NCBI RefSeq assembly: GCF_001854325.1
Contig: NZ_CP017755.1
Location: 1,550,001 to 1,614,000 of the forward strand
DNA from: Cupriavidus malaysiensis
GTDB taxonomy: Bacteria; Pseudomonadota; Gammaproteobacteria; Burkholderiales; Burkholderiaceae
DNA: 64,000 bases
Direction of reading: 5' to 3'
Each line of letters begins with the position of its first letter. Positions within the stretch are counted from its first letter, which is position 1. Made by a program: the position numbers and the translations under genes. This document shows, piece after piece, positions 1 to 9,475 of the stretch. The notes under the pieces were generated by a model. It worked only from the letters and a program-made list of their open reading frames with translations, did no database searches and was not told the origin of the DNA.

Positions 1-1565
<1,565 letters not shown>

Positions 1566-1597
1566 GGTCGTCTCCAGATGGGTGCTTGCCGTTGAAT

Positions 1598-1614
1598 GTT
1601 GAGTGTGTCTCAAC
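1598..1614. promoter_or_regulatory. Inverted repeat in divergent promoter (candidate TetR operator)
   Basis: GTTGAG-TGTGT-CTCAAC is a perfect 6-bp inverted repeat with a 5-bp spacer. It lies 33 bp upstream of the synthetase start, in the 248-bp gap shared with the TetR gene. Its position suits an operator for the adjacent regulator. This is inferred from position and symmetry only. Confidence 0.4.
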
Positions 1615-1813
1615 TATGTTACGGCTATCTGACTGCCTGATTTTTTTGCTTTATTTCTGCTTTGAGCGACGATCGCTTCGCCGCCAACGGGGTAAAATTA
1701 CACCGGCATTGGCAAAATTGCAAATGCAAATTGAGTGACATTCAAGAAACTGCGGAGCACGGGCGGAGGCGGCAGCCGCCATCCCGGCCGGCCCACGCAA
1801 AGAGGATAGTTCC

Positions 1814-2512
1814 ATGGACGACACCCTGGCCAGGCGGCGCGTACCGGCGCGCGCCAAGGCGGAACAACGCATACGCGACATCCTGCGGATCAGCCGCGAG
1901 GTGTTCTCCGAGCTGGGGTACGAGCGCACCACCACGACCGAGATCGCCCAGCGCCTGGGGATCTCGGAAGGCACCATCTTCACTTACTTCCACAGCAAGC
2001 GCGAACTGTGCGCGCGCGTGATCCAGGACTGGTACGACGAGATCATCGCCGCCATCGAGAACGGCATGCCGCGCGGCCAGAGCACCCGGGCGCAGCTCGA
2101 GTTCTTCATCCATACGCACCTGCGGCTGTTCCTGATCCAGGGCACCGGCCTGTGCGCCCTGGTGCTCTCCGAAGGGCGCGCCAAGGGACAGGGCCTGGGC
2201 GAGGTCTTCCTGCCGCTGCAGCGCCGCTACACCGCGCCGCTGATGGACCTGCTGGCGCGCGCACGGGAAGCCGGCGAGATCCGCGCCGACCTGCCGCTCA
2301 GCCTGCTGCGCTCGGCCATCCTCGGTCCGATGGAGCACGTGCTGTGGGATGCGGTGGTGGGCGGGCGCCCGGTCGACATCGAGAAGACGGCGCAGCACCT
2401 GGTGGCCTTGCTGTGGCCGGCTTTGCTGCCGCCTGATCTGGAGGTGGCGGCGTTGAAGCGGTTTTATGGGGAGGTGGGGGTGGCGTTGAGGCGGGTGGAG
2501 GAGGGGAAGTAG
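1814..2512 (+). CDS. TetR/AcrR family transcriptional regulator
   Basis: A 232-aa DNA-binding regulator. The N-terminal helix-turn-helix spans residues ~22-66 (TTEIAQRLGISEGTIFTYF), and a long all-helical C-terminal ligand/dimer domain follows. The start ATG is preceded by AGAGGA at good spacing. It is divergent from the acyl-CoA synthetase at the left edge, so control of fatty-acyl-CoA metabolism by an acyl-CoA or similar ligand is plausible, but the ligand is not shown by the sequence. Its 3' end faces the hairpin repeat array. Confidence 0.93.
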   Translation: MDDTLARRRVPARAKAEQRIRDILRISREVFSELGYERTTTTEIAQRLGISEGTIFTYFHSKRELCARVIQDWYDEIIAAIENGMPRGQSTRAQLEFFIHTHLRLFLIQGTGLCALVLSEGRAKGQGLGEVFLPLQRRYTAPLMDLLARAREAGEIRADLPLSLLRSAILGPMEHVLWDAVVGGRPVDIEKTAQHLVALLWPALLPPDLEVAALKRFYGEVGVALRRVEEGK

Positions 2513-2550
2513 GTTTGCCTTGCTCTGGCGCTTGGGGTTGGGCGATGTCG

Positions 2551-2867
2551 GTATGCGAGGCAACGGCCTGTTTCGGCTCTCGTGACTCTGTGAAGGCGCG
2601 CCGGGTGCGGCTCAACCCCCCCTCGCGTGCTGGGGCAAAGAGCGGCCGGGCCCCAACTCGGATCGCCTTAAGGCGATCCTCAGACAGGGGGCCCTCTAAT
2701 CCGCTCTTTGCCTCAGCCCGCGAGGCGCCGCACACGGCAGGGAAAAGAAGTCACGCCTCGCTGCGCTTCGGGTGGGGGTGTTCGGCCAGCTCGCTGGCCG
2801 AACACCAATGCACGCGTGACTCGATGCCTTGTCGCTTGTTTTCGGGCGGTGTTCGTGTGCGGGGCAA
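2551..2867 (+). repeat. Hairpin repeat copy 1 (lacks H1)
   Basis: First direct copy. The sequence from ACGGCCTGTTTCG runs into CTCTCGTGACTCTG instead of the GGGGGAGCC/H1 hairpin part, so this copy has lost H1. H2 spans about 2605-2734, with stem bases GGGGCAAAGAGCGG pairing with CCGCTCTTTGCCTC (one G-T wobble). H3 is at 2778-2805 with a TC loop. The distance to the next unit start is 304 bp. Confidence 0.85.
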
Positions 2868-2960
2868 CGGCCTGTTTCGACTCCCCTGCGGGGAGCCGAC
2901 TGGCTTTCGTGACGCAAGGCTTTTGCGCGTGGATTCGAGTGGTATCGGTCAGTGTGACAA
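2868..2960 (+). repeat. Partial repeat (93 bp)
   Basis: A short unit beginning with the same CGGCCTGTTTCGACTCCCC hairpin, then a sequence around GTGACGCAAGGCTTTTGCGCG in place of H1-H3. The same partial unit recurs at 3653-3744, so the array has a higher-order period of partial unit plus full unit(s). Confidence 0.8.
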
Positions 2961-3306
2961 CGGCCTGTTTCGACTCCCCCTGCGGGGGAGCCGACCTACT
3001 TTCTTGGTCTTGCCCAAGAAAGTAGGCAAAGAAGGCGCGCCGGGTGCGGCTCAACCCCCCCTCGCGTGCGGGGGCAAAGAGCGGCCGGGCCCCAACTCGG
3101 ATCGCCTTAAGGCGATCCTCAGACAGGGGGCCCTCTTTTCCGCTCTTTGCCCCAGCCCGCGAGGCGCCGCACACGGCAGGGAAAAGAAGTCACGCCTCGC
3201 TGCGCTTCGGGTGGGGGTGTTCGGCCAGCTCGCTGGCCGAACACCAATGCACGCGTGACTCGATGCCTTGTCGCTTGTCTTCGGGCGGTGTTGGTTTGCG
3301 AGGCAA
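2961..3306 (+). repeat. Hairpin repeat copy 2 (complete, 346 bp)
   Basis: Complete unit. H1 has arms 2995-3007 and 3014-3026, perfectly paired. H2 runs 3044-3172: outer GTGCGGC/GCCGCAC; CTCGCG/CGCGAG; a perfect 14-bp stem 3071-3084 with 3140-3153; GGGCCCC/GGGGCCC at 3087-3093 and 3127-3133; and an apical 20-bp palindrome GGATCGCCTTAAGGCGATCC at 3099-3118. The unpaired AACTC and TCAGACAG flank that apical stem. H3 follows with 13-bp arms. Confidence 0.9.
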
Positions 3307-3652
3307 CGACCTGTTTCGACTCCCCCTGCGGGGGAGCCGACCTACTTTCTTGGTCTTGCCCAAGAAAGTAGGCAAAGAAGGCGCGCCGGGGGCGGCTCAA
3401 CCCCCCCTCGCGTGGTGGGGCAAAGAGCGGCCGGGCCCCAACTCGGATCGCCTTAAGGCGATCCTCAGACAGGGGGCCCTCTTTTCCGCTCTTTGCCCCA
3501 GCACGCGAGGCGCCGCACACGGCAGGGAACAGACGCCACGCCTCGCTTCGCTTCGGGTGGGCTGTGTTCGGCCAGCAGCTGGCCGAACACCAATGCACGC
3601 GTGATTCGATGCCTTGTCGCTTGTTTTCGGGCGGTGTTCGTGTGCGGGGCAA
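3307..3652 (+). repeat. Hairpin repeat copy 3 (complete, 346 bp)
   Basis: Complete unit, nearly identical to copy 2. H1 has arms 3341-3353 and 3360-3372. H2 starts GGGCGGC rather than GTGCGGC, weakening its outermost pair. H3 at 3564-3590 has a one-base loop (A), against the TC loop of copies 1 and 2, with both 13-base arms kept intact. Confidence 0.9.
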
Positions 3653-3744
3653 CGGCCTGTTTCGACCCCCTGCGGGGAGCCGACTCGCTTTCGTGACGCA
3701 CGGCTTTTGCGCGTGGATTCGAGTGGTATCGGTCAGTGTGACAA
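3653..3744 (+). repeat. Partial repeat (92 bp)
   Basis: Second copy of the short partial unit seen at 2868-2960, including the GTGACGCACGGCTTTTGCGCG stretch. It differs from the first by a few substitutions and a one-base deletion. Confidence 0.8.
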
Positions 3745-4028
3745 CGGCCTGTTTCGACTCCCCCTGCGGGGGAGCCGACCTACTTTCTTGGTCTTGCCCA
3801 AGAAAGTAGGCAAAGAAGGCGCGCCGGGTGCGGCTCAAAAACCCCTCGCGTGCTGAGGCAAAGAGCGGCCGGGCCCCAACTCGGATCGCCTTAGGGCGAT
3901 CCTCAGACAGGGGGCCCTCTAATCCGCTCTTTGCCCCAGCCCGCGAGGCGCCGCACACGGCAGGGAACAGACGCCACGCCTCGCTTCGCTTCGGGTGGGC
4001 TGTGTTCGGCCAGCTGCTGGCCGAACAC
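3745..4028 (+). repeat. Hairpin repeat copy 4 (ends at H3)
   Basis: Fourth direct copy, stopping at the H3 hairpin (4002-4028, loop T) and lacking the conserved tail. H1 has arms 3779-3791 and 3798-3810, unchanged. The apical H2 palindrome has TTAG instead of TTAA, a change confined to the loop. The left H2 stem carries GAGGC opposite GCCCC, one mismatch. Confidence 0.88.
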
Positions 4029-4088
4029 AAAGGCTTAGCAAACCTGGCTGTTATGCAAAAGTGAGCCCGCTCGCAGACCAACGGTTGG

Positions 4089-4350
4089 CCTTTCCCTCCC
4101 GTGTGCGGCGCCTCGCGAATGGGCCCCGGCCGCCGATGAAGCCCGTCCGCTGTCTGAGCGGCCGCAGGCCGCGAGTTCGGACGGGCGCGGCGGCCGGGGC
4201 CCATTCGCGAGGGGGGGTCGCCGCACCCGGGTCGCCTTTCTTTGCTTACTTTCTTTGGCGAGACAAAGAAAGTGAGTCGGCTCCCCGCAGGGGAGTCGAA
4301 ACAGGCTTTTGTCTCGCAGACCAACACCGCCCGAACCCAAACGGCAAGGT
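4089..4350 (-). repeat. Diverged hairpin repeat copy 5 (inverse orientation)
   Basis: Read on the minus strand this has the same order of elements with different stem sequences. The H1 equivalent (4245-4257 with 4264-4276) is CTTACTTTCTTTG with one G-U-type pair. H2 has a perfect 23-bp stem (4112-4134 with 4189-4211), a 9-bp stem (4141-4149 with 4178-4186) and an apical GCGGCC-GCA-GGCCGC. The unpaired AACTCG and CTCAGACAG and the outer GTGCGGC/GCCGCAC are conserved. Paired regions changed together while loops stayed. Confidence 0.85.
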
Positions 4351-4426
4351 ACCAAATCACCAGAGCAAGCCGTTGCCAAGCACACCGACAAGCCATCCCA
4401 AAACCAACCAACTCAAGCCCAAAAGA

Positions 4427-5629
4427 TCAAGCCATCTGACTCAACGCCCTACGAAACCGCCCCAGCGAAAACGCAAACAAGACACTGCCGATCACCAGCA
4501 GGAAAAGAAACGGCTTCCAGACCACGCCCATCCCAGCACCACGATAGAGAATGGCCTGCCCAAGCTCGACGAAGTGGGTGGTCGGCGCCGCCAGCATGAT
4601 GACCTGCACGAACTCCGGCATGCTCTCGCGCGGCGTGCTGCCGCCCGACAGCATCTGCAGCGGCAGCAGCACGAGCACCAGCAGCATGCCGAACTGTGGC
4701 ATGCTGCGCGCCAGCGTGGCCATGAAGATCCCCATCGAGGTGGTGGCGAACAGGTGCAGCGCGGCGCCGGCCAGGAACAGCCACATCGAACCCTCGATGG
4801 GAACGTGCAGCGCGCCGCGCACGACGAAGGTGAGCGAGAAGCCCGCCGCCAGCAACACCACCAGGCCCATCGACCACACCTTGGCCAGCATGATCTCGGT
4901 CGGCGTGACCGGCATCACCAGCAGGTGCTCGATGGTGCCGTGCTCGCGCTCGCGGATCAGCGCGGCGCCGGTCAGGATGATGGAGAGCATGGTGACGTTG
5001 TTGATGATCTCCATCATGGCGCCGAACCACGACTGGGTCAGGTTGGGGTTGAAGCGCATGCGCACGGCGAGGTCGACCGGCAGGTCGGCGGCGGCGCGGT
5101 AGCGGCGCACGAATTCGTTGATTTCGTCGTTGAGGATCTGCTGGACGTAGCCGCTGCCGGTGAAGGCCTGGCTCATGCGGGTGGCGTCGATGTTGAGCTG
5201 GATCTCGGCCGGACGCCCCGCCAGCACGTCGCGCTGCAGGTTGGGCGGGATGTCGAGCGCGAAGGTGTAGCGGCCGGCGTCCATGCCGGCGTCGGCCCCG
5301 GCCGGGCTGACCATGGCCGGGGCGGAGAAGTGCGGCGGGTAGAAGGCCGAGACGATGCGCGAGGACAGCGGCGAGCCGTCGTTGTCGGTGACGGCGATGG
5401 GGGCCATGTGCAGGGTTTCGGGAATCGCCGTGGCCGAGGTGTAGATCGTCACGGTGAAGGCGAACACGATCAGGATCAGCATCATGGGATCGCGCACCAG
5501 GCTCCACAGCTCCTTGACCCCCAGCCGGTAGATATTGGCCAGGTGGCGGGGCCGGGTGCGGGTGGTGGGCGCGGCCGGGCTGGCGTCTTGCCGGGCGGGC
5601 GCGGCGGCCCCGGTGTCGTTGGCGTTCAT
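4427..5629 (-). CDS. ABC-2 type permease of a drug/ion efflux system (YhhJ-like)
   Basis: A 400-aa inner-membrane permease. A positively charged N-terminus leads into one membrane helix (residues ~49-66). A periplasmic domain of ~170 residues follows, then a cluster of helices (~190-390), including the ALIREREHGTIEHLLVMP signature of ABC-2 exporters. It starts 1 bp after the stop of the upstream ATPase/permease fusion, so the two are translationally linked. With the HlyD and outer-membrane genes upstream it forms a tripartite exporter resembling E. coli YhiI-RbbA-YhhJ. The substrate is unknown. Its 3' end faces the hairpin array. Confidence 0.92.
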   Translation of the reverse strand: MNANDTGAAAPARQDASPAAPTTRTRPRHLANIYRLGVKELWSLVRDPMMLILIVFAFTVTIYTSATAIPETLHMAPIAVTDNDGSPLSSRIVSAFYPPHFSAPAMVSPAGADAGMDAGRYTFALDIPPNLQRDVLAGRPAEIQLNIDATRMSQAFTGSGYVQQILNDEINEFVRRYRAAADLPVDLAVRMRFNPNLTQSWFGAMMEIINNVTMLSIILTGAALIREREHGTIEHLLVMPVTPTEIMLAKVWSMGLVVLLAAGFSLTFVVRGALHVPIEGSMWLFLAGAALHLFATTSMGIFMATLARSMPQFGMLLVLVLLPLQMLSGGSTPRESMPEFVQVIMLAAPTTHFVELGQAILYRGAGMGVVWKPFLFLLVIGSVLFAFSLGRFRRALSQMA

Positions 5630-5630
5630 C

Positions 5631-8384
5631 TCAGCTCTCCTGCTTCTTCAGCAGCGCCACCGAGGCGCCCAGGATCACCGGTACCGCGAGCAGCAGCGGC
5701 CAGAAGGCGCTGCGCAGGTCGGCGAAGTCGAGCGCCTTGCTGAACACGCCGCGGCTGACGGTCAGCATATAGGTGGCGGGGTAGACCTGCCCGATCAGGT
5801 AGCCCGCTCCCTCCAGCGAGGCGACCGGGTTCAGCAGGCCGGCGAACTGCACCGCGGGCACCATGGTTCCCATCATGGTGAAGAAGAGGGCGGCGATCTG
5901 GCTGCGGGTGAAGGTGGAGGCCAGCAGGCCGATGGCGGTGGCGATCACGCAGTAGATGGCGGCCGCCAGCAGCAGGGTGGGGAAGCTGCCCTTGATCGGC
6001 ACGTCGAACAGCGTCACCGCCAGCAGTGTCATCAGCAGGAAGTTCAGCATGGCCAGCAGCACGTAGGGCGCCTGCTTGCCGAGCAGGAATTCCAGGCGCG
6101 TGACCGGGGTCACGTAGAGGTTGATGATCGAGCCCAGTTCCTTCTCGCGCACCACGGCGAGGGCGGTCAGCATGGCCGGCATCATCAGCAGCAGCAAGGG
6201 AATCACCGCCGGCACCATGGCCGGCAGGCTGCGCACGTCGGGGTTGTAGCGGAAGCGCGTTGCCACCGTGACCGCCGTGCCGACGCTGGTGCCGAGGCGC
6301 TGGCGCGCCTGCTCGGCCAGCCAGCCCTGGTGCATGCCCTGCACGTAGCCGCGCACGGTCTCGGCGCGCTGGGGCATGGCGCCGTCGATCCACACGCCGA
6401 TCTGCACCGCTTTGCCGCGCGCGGCGTCGCGCGCGAAGCCGGGCGGGATCTCGATGGCCAGGGATAGTTCGCCGCTGCGCATGCGCCGGTCCATCTGCGC
6501 GTAGTCGGTGATCGGGGCCTGCTCGATGAAGTAGCGCGAGCCGGCAAGGTTCAAGCGGTAGTTCTCGCTCAGCGCCGTCTGGTCGCGGTCGAGCACGGCA
6601 TAGTGCAGGTCTTCCACATCCATGCTGATGCCGAAGCCCATGACGAACATCAGCAGCAGGGAGCCGGCCAGCGCCAGGGTGGCGCGCACCGGGTCGCGGC
6701 GCAGTTCCAGCGCTTCGCGCCACATATAGCTGAGGGCGCGGCCCAGGCTGAAGCCGCGCGTGGGCGTGGGCGCGTGTCCACCACCGCTGTCGAGGATGGC
6801 GGCGGATTCCGATTCGGCGCCATCCGGCTGGCCGCCCTGCGTACCCGCGCCGGCGTCGACCAGGTAGGCGATGAAGGCCTCTTCCAGCGTGGCGGCGCCG
6901 CGCTGGCGCGTCAGCGCGTGCGGGGTGTCGCTGACCAGCACGCGGCCGGCGTGCATCAGCGAGATGCGGTCGCAGCGCTGGGCCTCGTTCATGAAGTGGG
7001 TGGAGATGAAGATGGTGACGTGATCCTCGCGCGCCAGCGCGATCAGCAGGCGCCAGAAGTTGTCGCGCGCGACCGGATCGACGCCCGAGGTCGGCTCGTC
7101 GAGGATCAGCAGTTCGGGCTTGTGCACCATCGCCACCGCCAGCGAGAGGCGCTGGCGCACCCCCAGCGGCAGGCTGTCCGGCAGCGTGTCGAGCACCTCC
7201 GCCAGGTGGAAGCGCGCCACCATCTCGTCGACGCGCGCCGGGATGTCCGCTTCCGGCACATGGAACAGGCGGGCGTGCAGCACCAGGTTCTGGCGCACGG
7301 TCAGCTCGCCATACAGCGAAAAGGCCTGCGACATGTAGCCGACGCGCCGGCGCGTGTCGAGGTCGCGCGGATCGACTGCCTTGCCGAACAGCCAGGCCGT
7401 GCCCTCGCTGGCCGGCAGCAGCCCGGTCAGCATCTTCATGGTGGTCGACTTGCCGCAGCCGTTGGAGCCGAGGAAGCCGAAGATCTCGCCGCGGCGGATG
7501 CGGAAGTTGACGTGGTCGACGGCGGTGAAGTCGCCGAAGCGCATGGTCAGGTCGCGCGCTTCGATGGCGATCCTGGCCTGCTCGTCCACGCGCAGCGGTG
7601 TGATCGCCACGGGCTGGTGGCCGCGCCGCTTCGCCTCCGGCAGCAGGGCGATGAAGGCGGCTTCCAGCGCATCGGTGCCGGTGCGCGCCAGCAGCTCGTC
7701 CGGTGTGCCGGTGGCGAGCACGCGGCCGCCGTCCATGGCGACCAGCCAGTCGAAGCGCTGCGCCTCGTCCATGTAGGCGGTGGCGACGATCACGCTCATG
7801 CCCGGGCGCTGGCGGCGGATGCCGTTGATCAGGTCCCAGAACTGGGCGCGCGCGAGCGGGTCCACGCCGGTGGTGGGCTCGTCCAGGATCAGCAGGTCGG
7901 GATCGTGGATCAGGGCGCAGCACAGTCCCAGCTTCTGCTTCATGCCGCCGGACAACTTGCCGGCCGGGCGGCCGAGGAAGGCGTGCATGCCGGTGGCGCG
8001 CGTCAGGGTATCGATGCGGCGGCGCCGTTCCTCGCGGTCGTGGCCGAACAGGCGGCCGAAGAACTGCAGGTTTTCCTCCACCGACAGGGTCGGGTAGAGG
8101 TTCTTGCCCAGGCCCTGCGGCATATAGGCAATGCGCGGACAGACCGCGTCGCGGTGGCGGGCGCTCGCCATGTCGCCACCGAGGACCGTCACCGTGCCTT
8201 CCTGCACCGCCCGCGAGCCCGCCGCCAGCGCCAGCAGGCTGGACTTGCCGACGCCGTCGGGGCCGATCAGGCCGACCATGCAGCCGGCGGGGATGTCCTG
8301 GGTGATGGCATCGAGCGCGAGCGTGCTGCCGTAGCGCAGCGTCACGCCCCGGACCTGGACGGCGGGCGGGGGCCGGTTCGCCAT
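5631..8384 (-). CDS. RbbA-type fusion: two ABC ATPase domains plus ABC-2 permease
   Basis: A 917-aa protein powering an export complex in the inner membrane. The first nucleotide-binding domain has Walker A GPDGVGKS (~41-48), signature LSGGMKQ (~144-150) and Walker B LLILDEP (~164-170). The second has Walker A GSNGCGKS (~306-313), Walker B LLILDEP (~425-431) and a degenerate signature LPLGVRQ where LSGGQ is expected. An ABC-2 membrane half follows from ~540. The chosen ATG shares one base with the stop of the HlyD gene (TGATG). An upstream in-frame ATG at 8417 would overlap that gene by 11 codons and is less likely. Confidence 0.93.
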   Translation of the reverse strand: MANRPPPAVQVRGVTLRYGSTLALDAITQDIPAGCMVGLIGPDGVGKSSLLALAAGSRAVQEGTVTVLGGDMASARHRDAVCPRIAYMPQGLGKNLYPTLSVEENLQFFGRLFGHDREERRRRIDTLTRATGMHAFLGRPAGKLSGGMKQKLGLCCALIHDPDLLILDEPTTGVDPLARAQFWDLINGIRRQRPGMSVIVATAYMDEAQRFDWLVAMDGGRVLATGTPDELLARTGTDALEAAFIALLPEAKRRGHQPVAITPLRVDEQARIAIEARDLTMRFGDFTAVDHVNFRIRRGEIFGFLGSNGCGKSTTMKMLTGLLPASEGTAWLFGKAVDPRDLDTRRRVGYMSQAFSLYGELTVRQNLVLHARLFHVPEADIPARVDEMVARFHLAEVLDTLPDSLPLGVRQRLSLAVAMVHKPELLILDEPTSGVDPVARDNFWRLLIALAREDHVTIFISTHFMNEAQRCDRISLMHAGRVLVSDTPHALTRQRGAATLEEAFIAYLVDAGAGTQGGQPDGAESESAAILDSGGGHAPTPTRGFSLGRALSYMWREALELRRDPVRATLALAGSLLLMFVMGFGISMDVEDLHYAVLDRDQTALSENYRLNLAGSRYFIEQAPITDYAQMDRRMRSGELSLAIEIPPGFARDAARGKAVQIGVWIDGAMPQRAETVRGYVQGMHQGWLAEQARQRLGTSVGTAVTVATRFRYNPDVRSLPAMVPAVIPLLLLMMPAMLTALAVVREKELGSIINLYVTPVTRLEFLLGKQAPYVLLAMLNFLLMTLLAVTLFDVPIKGSFPTLLLAAAIYCVIATAIGLLASTFTRSQIAALFFTMMGTMVPAVQFAGLLNPVASLEGAGYLIGQVYPATYMLTVSRGVFSKALDFADLRSAFWPLLLAVPVILGASVALLKKQES

Positions 8385-9451
8385 CACGGTACCCGCACCT
8401 GCAGCTTGTCCGGCCACTGCGCCTTGGCGTCGAGCTTGAGCCAGGCGATGCCGGGCACGCCGGTCTTGACGTATTCCAGGTGGCGGCGCAGCAGCTCGGG
8501 CGGGATCTGCGCCTTGACGCGGAACATCAGCTTCTGGCGTTCGCTGGCGGTCTCCACGGTCTTGGGCGTGAACTGAGCCGTGCTGGCGACGAAGCTGACC
8601 TTGGCCGGGATCACGTACTGCGGCACGGCGTCGAGCACGATGCGCACGTCGTCGCCCATGGCGACCCGGCCGGCGACCTGCTCGGGCAGGAAGAAGGTCA
8701 TGTAGACGTCGGCCAGGTCGACCATGTTCAGCACCTTGCCGCCGGCGCCCAGCACTTCGCCGGCCTGGGCGACGCGGTACTGCACGCGGCCGTCGCGCGG
8801 GGCGCGCAGTTCGCTGTCGCGGATGTCGGCGTCGATGCGCGCGATGGTGGCCTCGGCGGCGGCCACCGAGGACTGGGTGCCGGTCTGCTCGGCGCGCGCG
8901 GCATCGATGGCCGCCGCCGCGGCGGTCACCTGCGCGCGGGCGGCGTTGACGGCGGCTTCGGCGCTGTGCACGCGGGCGCGGTCGTCGTCCAGTTCCTGCA
9001 TCGACGAGGCGCCTTCACGCGACAGCGTCTCGGAGCGCGCGAAGCGGCGCCGTGCCGCATCGAGTTCGCTCTCACGCTGCACCACCACGGCCTCGGCGGC
9101 GCGCCGGTCGCTTTCGCGCAGGGCCACCTGGGCCTTGGCGCTGGCCACGGCGTTGATGGCGCGCTGGCGCTGGGCGTCGGCTTCCTCACGCTGTGCCTGC
9201 AGCGTGTCGCTCTGCATGCGCGCCAGCGGCTGGCCGGCCTTGACGAAGTCGCCGTCGGTGACGAGCACCGCGGTGACGCGGCCGGCCAGCTTGGTGGCGA
9301 CGTCGATCTCGGTGGCTTCGATGCGGCCGTTGCCGCTGACGAATCCGTCGCCCGGTCCGTCGTGGCCGATCAGCTTCCAGCCGTAGTAGGCGGCGCCGGC
9401 GAGGGCCAGCACGACGAAGGCGGGGAGGAGTTTGCGGGCGGGCAGAGGCAT
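8384..9451 (-). CDS. HlyD-family membrane fusion protein of the exporter
   Basis: A 355-aa periplasmic adaptor. The N-terminal anchor helix spans residues ~9-27. The first half of the lipoyl domain ([18 protein letters not shown]) follows, then a long Ala/Arg/Glu-rich coiled coil (~80-205), the returning lipoyl half ([12 protein letters not shown]) and a beta-barrel domain. It connects the ABC permeases with the outer-membrane factor encoded just upstream. The TGATG overlap with the next gene indicates translational coupling. Confidence 0.93.
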   Translation of the reverse strand: MPLPARKLLPAFVVLALAGAAYYGWKLIGHDGPGDGFVSGNGRIEATEIDVATKLAGRVTAVLVTDGDFVKAGQPLARMQSDTLQAQREEADAQRQRAINAVASAKAQVALRESDRRAAEAVVVQRESELDAARRRFARSETLSREGASSMQELDDDRARVHSAEAAVNAARAQVTAAAAAIDAARAEQTGTQSSVAAAEATIARIDADIRDSELRAPRDGRVQYRVAQAGEVLGAGGKVLNMVDLADVYMTFFLPEQVAGRVAMGDDVRIVLDAVPQYVIPAKVSFVASTAQFTPKTVETASERQKLMFRVKAQIPPELLRRHLEYVKTGVPGIAWLKLDAKAQWPDKLQVRVP

Positions 9452-9475
9452 GGGTTCGATCTGGTGGCCTGGTTG

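Larger units (their letters stand above)
2551..4350. repeat. Array of hairpin-rich ~346-bp repeats (gene-free region)
   Basis: This 1.8-kb stretch lies between the 3' ends of two convergent genes and holds no credible gene. It is built from four direct copies of one unit, two 92-93-bp partial copies, and one diverged copy in inverse orientation. Unit order is: GACTCCCCCTGCGGGGGAG hairpin; H1, a 13-bp-arm hairpin (CCTACTTTCTTGG, loop TCTTGC); H2, a large nested hairpin of ~130 nt; H3, GTGTTCGGCCAGC with its complement (13-bp arms, 1-2-nt loop); then a conserved unpaired tail ending TTCGGGCGGTGTT. Similar TACTTTCTTTG hairpins occur widely in beta- and gammaproteobacterial genomes to my knowledge, but I know of no established function. 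Confidence 0.9.

Noticed and set aside
2551..4350. CRISPR array
   Set aside because: Units are ~346 bp, contiguous and internally palindromic, with no short constant repeat/unique spacer pattern and no cas genes.
3119..4411. 430-codon frame and several short frames inside the hairpin array
   Set aside because: They run through repeats and inverted repeats, change with each copy, and encode low-complexity peptides of the kind often mis-annotated in such repeats.
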